From positions 62,001 to 126,000 of the forward strand of contig CALVBB010000002.1 of assembly GCA_944325705.1 (NCBI GenBank): DNA of 64,000 nucleotides, read 5' to 3'. The notes beneath the pieces were generated by a model that made no database searches, had not been told where the DNA came from, and saw only the letters and a list, made by a program, of their open reading frames with translations. Shown here piece after piece: positions 14,817 to 23,125 of this stretch (position 1 is its first letter; every line of letters starts with the position of its first letter). The DNA is from Candidatus Gastranaerophilales bacterium (lineage in GTDB: Bacteria; Cyanobacteriota; Vampirovibrionia; Gastranaerophilales; Gastranaerophilaceae). Both the position numbers and the translations under genes were made by a program.

Positions 14817-16586
14817 ATGAAAATTCAATACTCAGCCCCAATAAATAGATACAATACAAACGACAAAAAGGATTATAAAAATAATATTGAATTTAACGGC
14901 GCAGGCGACTGGCCTACACTGCTTCTGAGATTTTTGGACACAAATCAGGCAGTCGGTGCAAACTCTGTGGATTTATGTTCAATGGTAATTCCTCGAACAG
15001 CTTATGACATGAAAAAGCGCGGACCGGAGGCGGGGCTTGAAACCGCACGGCGTGAGTCCATGGGAACCATTAACCATTCCCTTGTCGGAACTTACGGTGT
15101 TCTTGGCGGTATGCTTGTGGCTGCAGCTGTTAACCGTGTTTACGGGGTAAGAGCAGACAAAATATTTGCTGATAACAGAACAACTGATATTCTTGCTAAA
15201 TACTGGCACAGGGCTGTTAAAGCAGAAAAGGAACTTAAGCTTAATAATCCAAAACACGCTGAACACTTTGATGCCGTAAAAACTTATCTGAATGACTTGT
15301 TTGATAATGTAAAAGTTTATAATACAGCTAAAAACGCTGAAACTGGCTGGACAGCTATTCCCGCTGAGGATAAAAAACTTGTTGTAGATAAGCTTTACAA
15401 CCTTTTAAAAGAAGGAAAAGCAGACAGGATAGACAAAGATTCAACAGCTTATATAAAATCTGTTATCACAGCTGCTACCGGCGGTGAAAAAGTGCGTCTG
15501 GAACTTAGAAACAGCGGTAAGCTTGTAGATTCCTCCTCTAACACACTGCAGACTTTGATTGAAAATATTCATAATCTTTCTAAAACATTTGTAAAAGGTG
15601 ATATTAAAAAGATTTTCGAAAATGCAGCGTCTGTCGATACAAATTCATTTGTTAATGCGCTTAAGAAAATGAACAATAAGCGGACAGCAATTGGGCTTGG
15701 AATTGCAACAGCTATAGGGATGTCAACTCAGCCTATAAACAAATATTTAACCTTTAAAAAGACAGGCCAGACAGGTTTTGTCGGAGTTCCTGGAAGGGAA
15801 GAAGATTATTCTGCAGGATTTAAAGTTTTGAAAGGCATAACAGGACTTGTATTCGGGCTCGGGATGATTTCAACAATTACACACAAGCCAAGAGAATTTA
15901 TGGGAAAAATTCAGTTTAAGGGAATGCTTCCGACAATTAACCAGTTAAAATTTGTATACGGAATGACAATTATGTCAAGATTGTGGGCTGCAAGAGATAA
16001 GGATGAACTCAGAGAATCCGCAGTTAAAGATTCTCTCGGATTTTTAAACCTGCTCGTGCTTGGAGCGCTTGTTACAAAATATACAGCAAAAGCCCTTGAT
16101 AAATCAAAATCTTTGTTTAATATGCTTTCTAAAAATAAAACAGGCGGAGGCTTCGGTAATGCTGTTATGAAAACAAGGGATGAAGTTTTGCTCTCAACTC
16201 TTAAAGAGCACGGAATTTCAACTGTAAAAGACGGGAAGGCATTAAAGTTCAACGAATTAATGAAGCTAACAGGTAAACTGCCGGAAGATGTTCAAAAAGA
16301 ACTTAAAGCCAAAATGCGTGTTTTAAATATTTCGCAGGTTGTCGGGTATTTATACTCATGTCTTGTACTCGGGCTTGGGGTTCCTGCGTTAAACAAACAC
16401 ATGACCGAAAAATCCGATGCAAAATTCAAAGCTAAATTTGCAGCACAGCAGGCTGCCAAAAATCCTGCCGCTCAAAATGCATGCCGTGCCGGAAATTCTT
16501 TCGGCCAGAAGTTTGACGGATTAAATCCGCTTATCACAAATCAGAATAAAGAATTTATCTCAAAATACATGAATAGTGCAACGTAA
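14817..16586 (+). CDS. Membrane protein of unknown function, paralogue 2
   Basis: A 589-residue paralogue of the preceding gene, with ribosome site AAAGGAAA. The signature IEFNGAG (F26-N-G28) sits at exactly the same residue as FKG in paralogue 1, although the surrounding leader sequence differs. Shared blocks include MVIPRTAYD, ETARRESMG, STQPINKYLTFKKTG and MSRLWAARDKDELRESAVKD. Hydrophobic segments occur around residues 95-110, 295-310, 345-360, 405-420 and 510-530. The central 120-280 region is charged and diverges most from paralogue 1. No catalytic motif is visible. Equal length and adjacency suggest they work as partners in a membrane complex; that is inference. Confidence 0.85.
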   Translation: MKIQYSAPINRYNTNDKKDYKNNIEFNGAGDWPTLLLRFLDTNQAVGANSVDLCSMVIPRTAYDMKKRGPEAGLETARRESMGTINHSLVGTYGVLGGMLVAAAVNRVYGVRADKIFADNRTTDILAKYWHRAVKAEKELKLNNPKHAEHFDAVKTYLNDLFDNVKVYNTAKNAETGWTAIPAEDKKLVVDKLYNLLKEGKADRIDKDSTAYIKSVITAATGGEKVRLELRNSGKLVDSSSNTLQTLIENIHNLSKTFVKGDIKKIFENAASVDTNSFVNALKKMNNKRTAIGLGIATAIGMSTQPINKYLTFKKTGQTGFVGVPGREEDYSAGFKVLKGITGLVFGLGMISTITHKPREFMGKIQFKGMLPTINQLKFVYGMTIMSRLWAARDKDELRESAVKDSLGFLNLLVLGALVTKYTAKALDKSKSLFNMLSKNKTGGGFGNAVMKTRDEVLLSTLKEHGISTVKDGKALKFNELMKLTGKLPEDVQKELKAKMRVLNISQVVGYLYSCLVLGLGVPALNKHMTEKSDAKFKAKFAAQQAAKNPAAQNACRAGNSFGQKFDGLNPLITNQNKEFISKYMNSAT

Positions 16587-16802
16587 GAAAATTTCAAGGC
16601 AGCCTCTGGAATTATTCCTGCTATCACTCATCAGGTTTCCCGTACAGGTTCAAGGTTTTCAGCCCCTCACATTGACTTATACTGCTCGCTTAACTCCTGT
16701 CCGTCCGTGATAGCTGTTCTTCAGTATTCTCCGGCTGCATCTTTCCTACGCCATCCCCCTTCCTTCATGCCCCCCCTGCGACCAAGGGTTCGGGTCAACC
16801 CC
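16587..16802. other. GC-rich structured intergenic region, possible non-coding RNA
   Basis: This 216-bp stretch between convergent genes has no long reading frame and is visibly more GC-rich than its surroundings. It holds nested inverted repeats: GCAGCC (16599-16604) with GGCTGC (16733-16738), and inside that GCTATCAC (16620-16627) with GTGATAGC (16707-16714). A small hairpin GGGTT...AACCC lies next to the atpG stop. It could be an RNA on either strand, the folded 3' end of the ATPase mRNA, or a miniature mobile element. I could not match it to RNase P, tmRNA, SRP or a known riboswitch. Confidence 0.5.
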
Positions 16803-17735
16803 TTATTTCATCTGGGAATTAGAGCCTGATACAACCTCAATAATTTCCTGAGTAATTGCAAATTGTCTTGACTTGTTGTATTCAACAGAAAGTGTCTGAA
16901 TCATTTTTTCAGCATTTGTTGTTGCTGCTGACATTGCGGTCATTCTGCTGGCAAGTTCGCTTGCCTGAGCCTCCAGAAGCGCCTGATAAATAATATTTGT
17001 AATATACATCGGCACAACTTTTTGCAAAATATTGTGCATATCAGGCTCAAATTCCATCAACGGATCAATTACATTATCATGAAGTTTTTCTTTAATATTT
17101 TCCGGTGTCTGTAGCGGTAAAACTTCCCATTCCTCAACAAAATAGCTCATCATGTTTTTAAAACGTGTTGTCATAATTTCTATTTTGTCAATCTTGCCGG
17201 ATACGAAATATTCCGCCATATCCTCAACGATAATTTTTGCACCTTCTCCGGACGGATTATTTGCCACCCCGAGATAAGTCTTTACGATTTCGGTATTAAG
17301 TTGTGCGCATTTACGCTTAAGTGAGGAAATACCCTTCTGACCAACTATAAAAAGAATTGTTTTTATGCCTTTTGCATTATATTCTTCAATTTTATTAACA
17401 GTTTTTCTTACAATATTGGCATTGTAAGCGCCGGCAAGTCCTTTGTTTGAAGATATAACCAGCAACCCGACAGTCTTAACCTCTCTAGTCTGTAAAAGTT
17501 CAGGATAGTTATCGACAGCAGATTTTATCTTTAATGTTGAAGCACTATAGCTGCCGACCGAATTCAGAAGTTTTCTGAACATGTTATTTAATTCCGCAGT
17601 AAAAGGTCTTGATGCTTTTACTGTATTTTCTGCCTTTTTAACTTTTGCAGCAGCAACCATTTTCATCGCACGCGTAATCTTTTTTGTGCTCTCAACACTT
17701 TTTATTCTGTTTTTTATATCTTTTAAATTAGCCAT
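16803..17735 (-). CDS. atpG: F-type ATP synthase gamma subunit
   Basis: The rotating central stalk of F1. The N-terminal helix LKDIKNRIKSVESTKKITRAMKMVAAAKVKKAE and the C-terminal ELASRMTAMSAATTNAEKMI and YNKSRQ...ITQEIIEVVSG regions are diagnostic. Length is 310. It is the last gene of the ATPase operon; beta and epsilon genes do not follow, which matches the split arrangement of cyanobacteria and chloroplasts. A small zinc-finger membrane peptide gene intervenes between it and atpA, 15 bp upstream. The structured region beyond its stop may be the operon's 3' end. Confidence 0.97.
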   Translation of the reverse strand: MANLKDIKNRIKSVESTKKITRAMKMVAAAKVKKAENTVKASRPFTAELNNMFRKLLNSVGSYSASTLKIKSAVDNYPELLQTREVKTVGLLVISSNKGLAGAYNANIVRKTVNKIEEYNAKGIKTILFIVGQKGISSLKRKCAQLNTEIVKTYLGVANNPSGEGAKIIVEDMAEYFVSGKIDKIEIMTTRFKNMMSYFVEEWEVLPLQTPENIKEKLHDNVIDPLMEFEPDMHNILQKVVPMYITNIIYQALLEAQASELASRMTAMSAATTNAEKMIQTLSVEYNKSRQFAITQEIIEVVSGSNSQMK

Positions 17736-17750
17736 AAACTTTCCTTTTAA

Positions 17751-17963
17751 CTAATCAAGTAAAGTCAGAAGTACTGATATAACACCTATTATCAAAATAA
17801 GAATAAGGAGTCCTTTAACAAAATTGCATCTTTCCGCACATTTCTGGTTATCTTTGCAAACCATCCGTCCGTTTTTATCAACCGCACATTCTAGACACAA
17901 GCCTTTTCCGCAGTTTGTGCATACCGCAAAAGCATCTCTATCATGGTGATTGTAGCATTTCAT
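17751..17963 (-). CDS. B-box-like zinc-binding membrane peptide in the ATPase operon
   Basis: A 70-residue protein with an N-terminal zinc-binding pattern, C3-x2-H6-x8-C15-x2-C18-x4-C23-x2-C26, followed by two further Cys (C36 and C42), which resembles a B-box finger, then one hydrophobic helix (about 49-69). The N-terminus probably faces the cytoplasm. A good AAAGGAG ribosome site precedes ATG 17963, and the gene sits 15 bp from atpG and 20 bp from atpA, so it is cotranscribed with ATPase genes. Such an insertion is not part of the standard operon. Possible roles are assembly or membrane anchoring of F1; none can be shown here. Confidence 0.85.
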   Translation of the reverse strand: MKCYNHHDRDAFAVCTNCGKGLCLECAVDKNGRMVCKDNQKCAERCNFVKGLLILILIIGVISVLLTLLD

Positions 17964-17983
17964 TTTAGAACTCCTTTCTTAAT

Positions 17984-19495
17984 TTAGAATGTTTTTTTGA
18001 ATGTTTCAATACTTTCTTTCAATGTCTGCTTATCTTCATCGGATAAAGCACTGCCTTCATTTAATCTGTCAACCAGAGATTTAAGGTTTGCATTCATGTG
18101 CATAAACCATTCTTTTTTAAATCTGTTTATGTCAGAGTTTGCAACATCATCAAGCAGCCCTTCGTTTGCTGCAAAAAGTATAGAAACCTGTTCTGCAACG
18201 CTAAGCGGGTTATACTGAGGCTGTTTAAGAACTTCGGTAAGTTTTTCTCCTCTCAGCAGCTGGTTTTTAGTTGCCTGATCAAGGTCTGAGGCAAACTGCG
18301 CAAAAGCTTCCAATTCTCTGAACTGGGCAAGGTCAAGTCTTAATTTACCCGCAACCTGCTTAATAGCCTTTGTCTGAGCGGCTCCCCCTACACGTGAAAC
18401 AGAAATACCAGCGTTAATTGCAGGTCTTACACCGGAGTTAAAGAGGTTTGTTTCAAGGAATATCTGACCGTCTGTAATTGAAATTACGTTAGTCGGAATG
18501 TATGCTGAAACGTCACCGGCCTGAGTTTCAATAATCGGAAGTGCTGTAATACTTCCACCGCCAAGTTTATCATTCAATTTTACGGCGCGTTCAAGAAGTC
18601 TTGAGTGGAGGTAGAATACATCGCCCGGATACGCTTCACGTCCCGGCGGTCTTTTGAGAAGCAAACTCATTGCACGGTAAGCCTGAGCGTGTTTACTTAA
18701 GTCATCATAAACAATCAGAACGTCTTTACCTTCTTCCATAAATTCTTCACCGATAGCAACACCGGCAAACGGCGCAATATATTGAAGCGGAGCAGATTCA
18801 TTTGCAGTTGCTGAAACGATGATTGAATATTCCATAGCTCCGTGTTCTTCAAGAGTCTTTGCAATCTGTGCAACTGTTGAAGCTTTCTGGCCGATTGCAA
18901 CATAGATACAGATAACATTTTTGCCTTTCTGGTTGATTATTGTATCAATTGCAATTGCGGTTTTACCTGTCTGTCTGTCACCGATAATTAGTTCTCTCTG
19001 GCCTCTGCCAATAGGGGTTAAGGCATCAATTGAGGTTAACCCTGTTTGAAGCGGCTGGTGAACCGATCTTCTTGTTACAATCCCCGGAGCAACTCTTTCA
19101 ATAGGACGGGTTTTTGTATATTCATATTCTCCTTTTCCGTCAAGAGGTTTTCCTGTCGGATCTATAATTCTTCCGATAAGCCCGTAACCTACAGGAACAG
19201 AGGCAATTCTTCCGGTTGTTTTAACAGTCATCCCTTCTTTAATCTGTGTGTATTCTCCGAGAATTACAACACCGACATTGTCCTCATCAAGGTTCAGCGT
19301 AATTCCAAGTGTATCTCTGCCATCCTCAAATACAACAAGCTCACTCGCCATTACATTCTGAAGTCCGTAAATTCTTGCGATACCATCGCCGACTTCAATT
19401 ACTTTTCCAGTGTTTGCAATTTCGGTCTGTGATTGAAAGTTTTCTATTTTGCTTTTAATTATGGAACTTATTTCGTCCGGTTTTATTAATACCAT
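17984..19495 (-). CDS. atpA: F-type ATP synthase alpha subunit
   Basis: The non-catalytic nucleotide-binding subunit of F1. Walker [10 protein letters not shown] lies near residues 169-177, the [11 protein letters not shown] Walker B near 265, and [21 protein letters not shown] and the signature around SISRVGG follow. Length 503 is normal. The N-terminal [14 protein letters not shown] begins as usual. It follows atpH by 22 bp on the same strand. Codon use and context are ordinary for the operon. Confidence 0.98.
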   Translation of the reverse strand: MVLIKPDEISSIIKSKIENFQSQTEIANTGKVIEVGDGIARIYGLQNVMASELVVFEDGRDTLGITLNLDEDNVGVVILGEYTQIKEGMTVKTTGRIASVPVGYGLIGRIIDPTGKPLDGKGEYEYTKTRPIERVAPGIVTRRSVHQPLQTGLTSIDALTPIGRGQRELIIGDRQTGKTAIAIDTIINQKGKNVICIYVAIGQKASTVAQIAKTLEEHGAMEYSIIVSATANESAPLQYIAPFAGVAIGEEFMEEGKDVLIVYDDLSKHAQAYRAMSLLLKRPPGREAYPGDVFYLHSRLLERAVKLNDKLGGGSITALPIIETQAGDVSAYIPTNVISITDGQIFLETNLFNSGVRPAINAGISVSRVGGAAQTKAIKQVAGKLRLDLAQFRELEAFAQFASDLDQATKNQLLRGEKLTEVLKQPQYNPLSVAEQVSILFAANEGLLDDVANSDINRFKKEWFMHMNANLKSLVDRLNEGSALSDEDKQTLKESIETFKKTF

Positions 19496-19517
19496 ATTGT
19501 TACCTCATAAATTTTGC

Positions 19518-20075
19518 TTATCGTAGTAATAATTCTTTGCTGATTTTGTTAATTTTGTTTTTCAAACTTGTGTCAATAACATCATCGTTTATTTTAACAA
19601 CAAGTCCTGCTATAATATTTTCATCAATATTCCAGAGTGGCTGAACCTGTTTTTTTAGTTTTTCTTCCAGCTTCCCTATGATATTCTTCTTCTGCTCATC
19701 AGTAAGTTCAACTGCCGACGTTACACAGACCGGCTGAATGTTGTTAATTTTGTTTAATTTGTTAATGTAAGCTGCACGAATTTGTGAAAATTCCTGAAAT
19801 CTTTTTTTATCTATAAGAATTTTCAGAAAATTCAAAATAGGCTGTTGAACCTCTTTTTGAAAAATTTCATTTGTTATATCAGCTTTAATATCGTACGAAA
19901 CTGTAGGATTTATCAGGACTTCCGACAACTCCGGTGCCATATCAAGGATGTCTTGAATGGAGGTCAAATCCTCATATATCTCGTTATATGTCATAACGCC
20001 GTCCTGAGCAATTTCTATCAGTGCTTCTGCATAATTTTTTGCTGGTATTGATATTCTTTCTTTAAAATTTTTCAT
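19518..20075 (-). CDS. atpH: F-type ATP synthase delta subunit
   Basis: The delta (OSCP-like) subunit links the F1 head to the peripheral stalk. Features are KNYAEALIEIAQ near the start, a helical N-terminal domain, an internal LNFLKILIDKKRF segment, and a C-terminal domain with ELTDEQKKNIIGKLEEKL and the family ending IDTSLKNKINKISKELL. Length 185 is normal. It starts four bases after the atpF stop, so translation is likely coupled. Confidence 0.93.
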   Translation of the reverse strand: MKNFKERISIPAKNYAEALIEIAQDGVMTYNEIYEDLTSIQDILDMAPELSEVLINPTVSYDIKADITNEIFQKEVQQPILNFLKILIDKKRFQEFSQIRAAYINKLNKINNIQPVCVTSAVELTDEQKKNIIGKLEEKLKKQVQPLWNIDENIIAGLVVKINDDVIDTSLKNKINKISKELLLR

Positions 20076-20078
20076 AGT

Positions 20079-20588
20079 TTATAGTTGAATCCTGTCTAAT
20101 TCGTTTATGCTTTCATTAATATATTTGTCATGAAGTTCCGGTTGATTATCAAGAACCGATTTAATATGATTTCTGGCAAGAGCAATAGACGCTTTTGCTG
20201 TTTTATCTGTCAAGCCGGCAGAAAGGGTCTTTTCTTCACTTATTATAACTTTATCAATATTTGATTTGATTAAATCAATTTCCTTTTGAGTATTGCTTAA
20301 GATTTGTTCTGCAATTAATTTTGCACGGTTGTCGGCATCCTGAAGAGTCTTTTTGATTTCGTCATCAAGATGTTCTACGGATTTTTTTGCATCAGTCAGG
20401 TCAATTGCAGCCTTATTTTTTTCTTCTTCAGCATTTCTGATTGCATTTACAATGTCATCTTTCAAATTTTCAAGGATTTCGCCTATCTTTATTTTTCTGA
20501 AAATAATTGCAAAAATCAAAACAAGTATTGCAAAGTTAAAAGTGTTTGTTTGAACTATTGTATTCCAAAAGTTAGCAAGTTCGTTCAT
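20079..20588 (-). CDS. atpF: F-type ATP synthase b subunit
   Basis: A peripheral stalk subunit of 169 residues: an N-terminal membrane helix (about 15-33, TFNFAILVLIFAIIFRKI) and then a long charged coiled coil with many Ala and Glu/Lys. This is the second of two different b-type genes; the other (b') starts just upstream. Two unequal b subunits forming a heterodimer are typical of cyanobacteria, chloroplasts and some proteobacteria. The start overlaps the region just beyond the b' stop by one base. Confidence 0.92.
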   Translation of the reverse strand: MNELANFWNTIVQTNTFNFAILVLIFAIIFRKIKIGEILENLKDDIVNAIRNAEEEKNKAAIDLTDAKKSVEHLDDEIKKTLQDADNRAKLIAEQILSNTQKEIDLIKSNIDKVIISEEKTLSAGLTDKTAKASIALARNHIKSVLDNQPELHDKYINESINELDRIQL

Positions 20589-20589
20589 A

Positions 20590-21057
20590 TTAATTCAGTA
20601 TCCTGTTAATTAACTCTGTATCATTTGCGGTGATGCTCGTATTCTCGCCGAGAACTTTAGCCGAAATAATTTCTGCAAGTTCTTTCACTCTTGTTTTCAT
20701 CTCATCAGAAGTTTTAAGAGCTTCATTTTTAAGATTTTCTTTTGCAGTGTTGATTTGTCCGGCAGAGTAATTTTTTGCTTCACCTGTCATATTTTTGGAA
20801 TTTGTGTTTGCTTCATTAACTTTATCAGAAATAATTTTTTTCGATTCTTTTAAAGTGTCGCCTAATTTTTTATCGCGGTCAGAACGGATAGCGGCTGCAG
20901 TATTTTTAGAATTTTCCGCCTCGGCGTAATTCCCGTCAATAAGTGTCTGCCGCTCGTTGATAATTTTTTCAAGCGGTTTATAGAAAATCAGGTTCATAAT
21001 AAAAGTGAACACGAGAAAACTTATTGCTGATATTAAAAATGTTGCATTAAATTCCAT
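20590..21057 (-). CDS. atpF2: F-type ATP synthase b' subunit
   Basis: Second stalk subunit, 155 residues. The N-terminal helix FLISAISFLVFTFIMNLIFYKPL is followed by EKIINERQTLIDGNYAEAE and a long coiled coil. This KPLEKII...R...I pattern after the helix is typical of b'. Together with the b gene it gives the cyanobacterial-type operon order a-c-b'-b-delta-alpha-gamma, the best taxonomic marker in the window. Confidence 0.92.
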   Translation of the reverse strand: MEFNATFLISAISFLVFTFIMNLIFYKPLEKIINERQTLIDGNYAEAENSKNTAAAIRSDRDKKLGDTLKESKKIISDKVNEANTNSKNMTGEAKNYSAGQINTAKENLKNEALKTSDEMKTRVKELAEIISAKVLGENTSITANDTELINRILN

Positions 21058-21072
21058 TGTTTAATCTCCGAA

Positions 21073-21309
21073 CTATTTACCAAGCAGCTGGAATGCGATT
21101 ACGAATGCGTAAAGTGCGCATGCTTCTGATAACGCAGCACCGAGCAGGAAGAAACCGAACGCTTTACCTGCAACTTCCGGCTGGCGTGATACTGCATCCA
21201 TCAAACCTTTTGTAGCAAGTCCGATACCTAACCCTGCACCGATTGCACCAAACCCGATTGCGATACCTGCACCTAACTGTGCCAGCTGTGATAATGAATT
21301 TGTTTCCAT
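21073..21309 (-). CDS. atpE: F-type ATP synthase c subunit (rotor ring)
   Basis: A 78-residue hairpin of two membrane helices that forms the rotor ring. Helix 1 is GAGIAIGFGAIGAGLGIGLA, the polar loop contains RQPE, and helix 2 has the ion-carrying glutamate in LSEACALY. Compared with the sodium-type ring of Ilyobacter, the loop-side Gln of helix 1 is replaced by Ile and the Ser after the key Glu by Ala, so a proton ring is more likely. That is a prediction from motif comparison only. The gene lies between atpB and b', each with 15-27 bp gaps. Confidence 0.97.
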   Translation of the reverse strand: METNSLSQLAQLGAGIAIGFGAIGAGLGIGLATKGLMDAVSRQPEVAGKAFGFFLLGAALSEACALYAFVIAFQLLGK

Positions 21310-21336
21310 GTTTTTCTCTCCTTTTATCTAAATTGT

Positions 21337-22026
21337 CTAATGTTCTTCTCCGGTTGCGGATGAAATATAAGCAATTGTAAGCATCATAAATACTGTTGCC
21401 TGAATAAAGGCTACAAGAATTTCAAAAAGCATAATCGGAAGCGGCAGAAAATATGCCGATAGTCCGAGTGCTATACTGACAAGAATTTCTCCTGCAAATA
21501 TATTTGCAAAAAGTCGGATTGCAAGACTTAAAGGTCTTGTTACCATTTCAAGAAGTTCAACAAGCGCCATGACAATACCTGTGAAACTGAACTCATGCAG
21601 AAAATATTTTGGTCCTTTCTGCTTAATTCCCATGCCTACATAGTAAATCAAAACGATTATTGCCATTGCGGAAGTTAAATTTATATCATTAGTTGGCGAA
21701 GCAAGTTCTCCTGTTTTAAGGTGAATAATCCTTAGAGGAAGCTGCCCCATAAGATTTGCTGTCAAAATAAACAAAAACAATGAAGCAATCAGAGGAACAT
21801 GCCTTCTGTTTTCGTTTGGAATCATTGTATCCAGAGTTCCCCAGAAAAATTTCAGTACGCTTTCGCATGCTGCCTGCAATTTTCCAGGAACCAGCGAGAG
21901 TTTTTTTGTTGCAAGCAGAGCAAAAATTATCAGAGCAATCATGGCCGACCACATAGTAATAATGGTATCCATATTGACCGAAAAGCTATGTCCTGCAATG
22001 CTGAATGTATATAACCAGTGTTCCAT
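21337..22026 (-). CDS. atpB: F-type ATP synthase a subunit
   Basis: The stator channel subunit, 229 residues and five to six membrane helices. ANLMGQLPLR in the middle and the conserved essential arginine segment TRPLSLAIRLFANIFAGE near residues 160-178 identify it, followed by FVAFIQATVFMMLTIAYI. It is the first gene of the operon: the GAGGGAGAGA ribosome site before ATG 22026 is strong, and a long divergent intergenic region to the biotin ligase gene holds the promoter. No atpI precedes it. Confidence 0.97.
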   Translation of the reverse strand: MEHWLYTFSIAGHSFSVNMDTIITMWSAMIALIIFALLATKKLSLVPGKLQAACESVLKFFWGTLDTMIPNENRRHVPLIASLFLFILTANLMGQLPLRIIHLKTGELASPTNDINLTSAMAIIVLIYYVGMGIKQKGPKYFLHEFSFTGIVMALVELLEMVTRPLSLAIRLFANIFAGEILVSIALGLSAYFLPLPIMLFEILVAFIQATVFMMLTIAYISSATGEEH

Positions 22027-22058
22027 ATAAATTTCTCTCCCTCGAGTTTATAGTAACT

Positions 22059-22091
22059 CAAACAAAAAAAATCGCAAATTTTTTTTGTTTG
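22059..22091. promoter_or_regulatory. A/T-rich 14-bp inverted repeat in the atpB/biotin ligase divergent promoter
   Basis: CAAACAAAAAAAAT (22059-22072) and ATTTTTTTTGTTTG (22078-22091) are perfect inverted copies around the five bases CGCAA. They lie upstream of both divergent start codons, at the likely -35 region of the atpB promoter. They could be a bidirectional terminator or a bent-DNA regulator site. No protein can be named. Confidence 0.45.
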
Positions 22092-22130
22092 TTTTATTAT
22101 GGCTGTATTATATGTTGAATTGAGGGGATA

Positions 22131-22850
22131 ATGAAAACTGTTTATCTTGAAACAGTCGAATCTACAAATTCTTACTGCAAAGAGCATCTTGCAGAATTAT
22201 CTGACGGAACAGTTGTGCATGCCGCAAATCAGACTTCCGGCAGAGGCAGGTTTAGCAGAAAGTGGATTGATTTAGGCAGAGGAAATCTTTTTATGAGTTT
22301 TGTGCTTAAGCCGCATGCAAAATTCAGGGAGAATTATTCTAATCTTACGCAGTATTTGTCGGTTGTACTCTGCAAGGTGCTTGATGAATACGGCGTTAAT
22401 CCTGAAATTAAATGGCCGAATGATGTTCTTGTAAACGGTGCCAAAATCGCAGGAATTCTTGCAGAAACGGTTGTTCAGGGAAAAAAGTTCCGCGGAATAA
22501 TTCTAGGAATAGGTGTTAACCTTAACACAGAGCCGCAGAGGCTTTCTTCTGTAAAGGATAAAATTATAACTGCACTTAACATTGAAATCGGAGAAAGTAT
22601 TGATTTAGATGCTTTTCGCAGCAGATTAACCGGAAAATTCTTTGAGCATTATGAGGATTTTTTAGAGGGAGGTTTTTCTTATATAAAGAATGAATATATT
22701 AAAAGAGCATGTTTCCTGAATAGAGAGATTTCTGTGAAGGTTTTTGATGAAGAAAAAAGAGGGTTTGCAGAGGCAGTAAATGATAAAGGAGAATTAATTC
22801 TGAAAAATAATGAAAGAGAGTTTGTACTTACTATAGGAGATATATTATGA
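22131..22850 (+). CDS. birA: Biotin-[protein] ligase
   Basis: Attaches biotin to lysine of carrier domains. It has the family order: TVESTNSYCKEH start, GRGRFSRKW (biotin-binding loop), KWPNDVLVNGAKIAGIL and LGIGVNLN. It is 239 residues with no N-terminal HTH, so it is a ligase without repressor function. A GAGGGGAT ribosome site precedes ATG 22131. It overlaps the oxaloacetate decarboxylase gamma gene by four bases (ATGA), so it is translated with its own substrate's operon: the biotin domain at the end of the alpha subunit. Confidence 0.95.
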   Translation: MKTVYLETVESTNSYCKEHLAELSDGTVVHAANQTSGRGRFSRKWIDLGRGNLFMSFVLKPHAKFRENYSNLTQYLSVVLCKVLDEYGVNPEIKWPNDVLVNGAKIAGILAETVVQGKKFRGIILGIGVNLNTEPQRLSSVKDKIITALNIEIGESIDLDAFRSRLTGKFFEHYEDFLEGGFSYIKNEYIKRACFLNREISVKVFDEEKRGFAEAVNDKGELILKNNEREFVLTIGDIL

Positions 22851-23092
22851 TAGAAAATTTTGTTGAAAATCTTGAAATCGGTATTGTATTAATGCTGATT
22901 GGAATGGGGTTTGTTTTTGCATTTCTCTACATAATGGTTCTTGTTATGAGAGTTATGTCAAAGACTGTTATCTGGATGAATAAATTTTTTCCGGAAGAAG
23001 TTCCTGCTGATGAGCGTCAAAACAAGCGCGCAAATATTTCGCAGGATGAAGCAATTGCAGTTGCGATTGCTGTTGCAAAGGCTAGAGGTTAG
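22847..23092 (+). CDS. oadG: Oxaloacetate decarboxylase gamma chain (OadG-like)
   Basis: An 81-residue protein with one membrane helix (residues about 12-36), GMGFVFAFLYIMVLVMRVMS, then a short hydrophilic tail. Small gamma chains of sodium-pumping decarboxylases have this layout and connect alpha to beta. The C-terminal region is acidic/Ala-rich without the histidines often found at the end of OadG. Assignment rests mostly on its place between birA and the alpha gene. Confidence 0.82.
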   Translation: MIENFVENLEIGIVLMLIGMGFVFAFLYIMVLVMRVMSKTVIWMNKFFPEEVPADERQNKRANISQDEAIAVAIAVAKARG

Positions 23093-23125
23093 TTAGTGTA
23101 ATTAGGTAAGAAAGGATATATTATT

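Noticed and set aside
16785-16802. A tRNA T-arm-like sequence (GGGTTCGGGTCAACCC)
   Set aside because: No acceptor, D or anticodon arms around it; the stem does not have the T-loop geometry.
16587-16802. tmRNA, RNase P or SRP RNA in the structured region
   Set aside because: None of the conserved cores (GGGGNTG...TTCGAC, GAGGAAAGTCC, GGAAG...AGCAGCC) is present.
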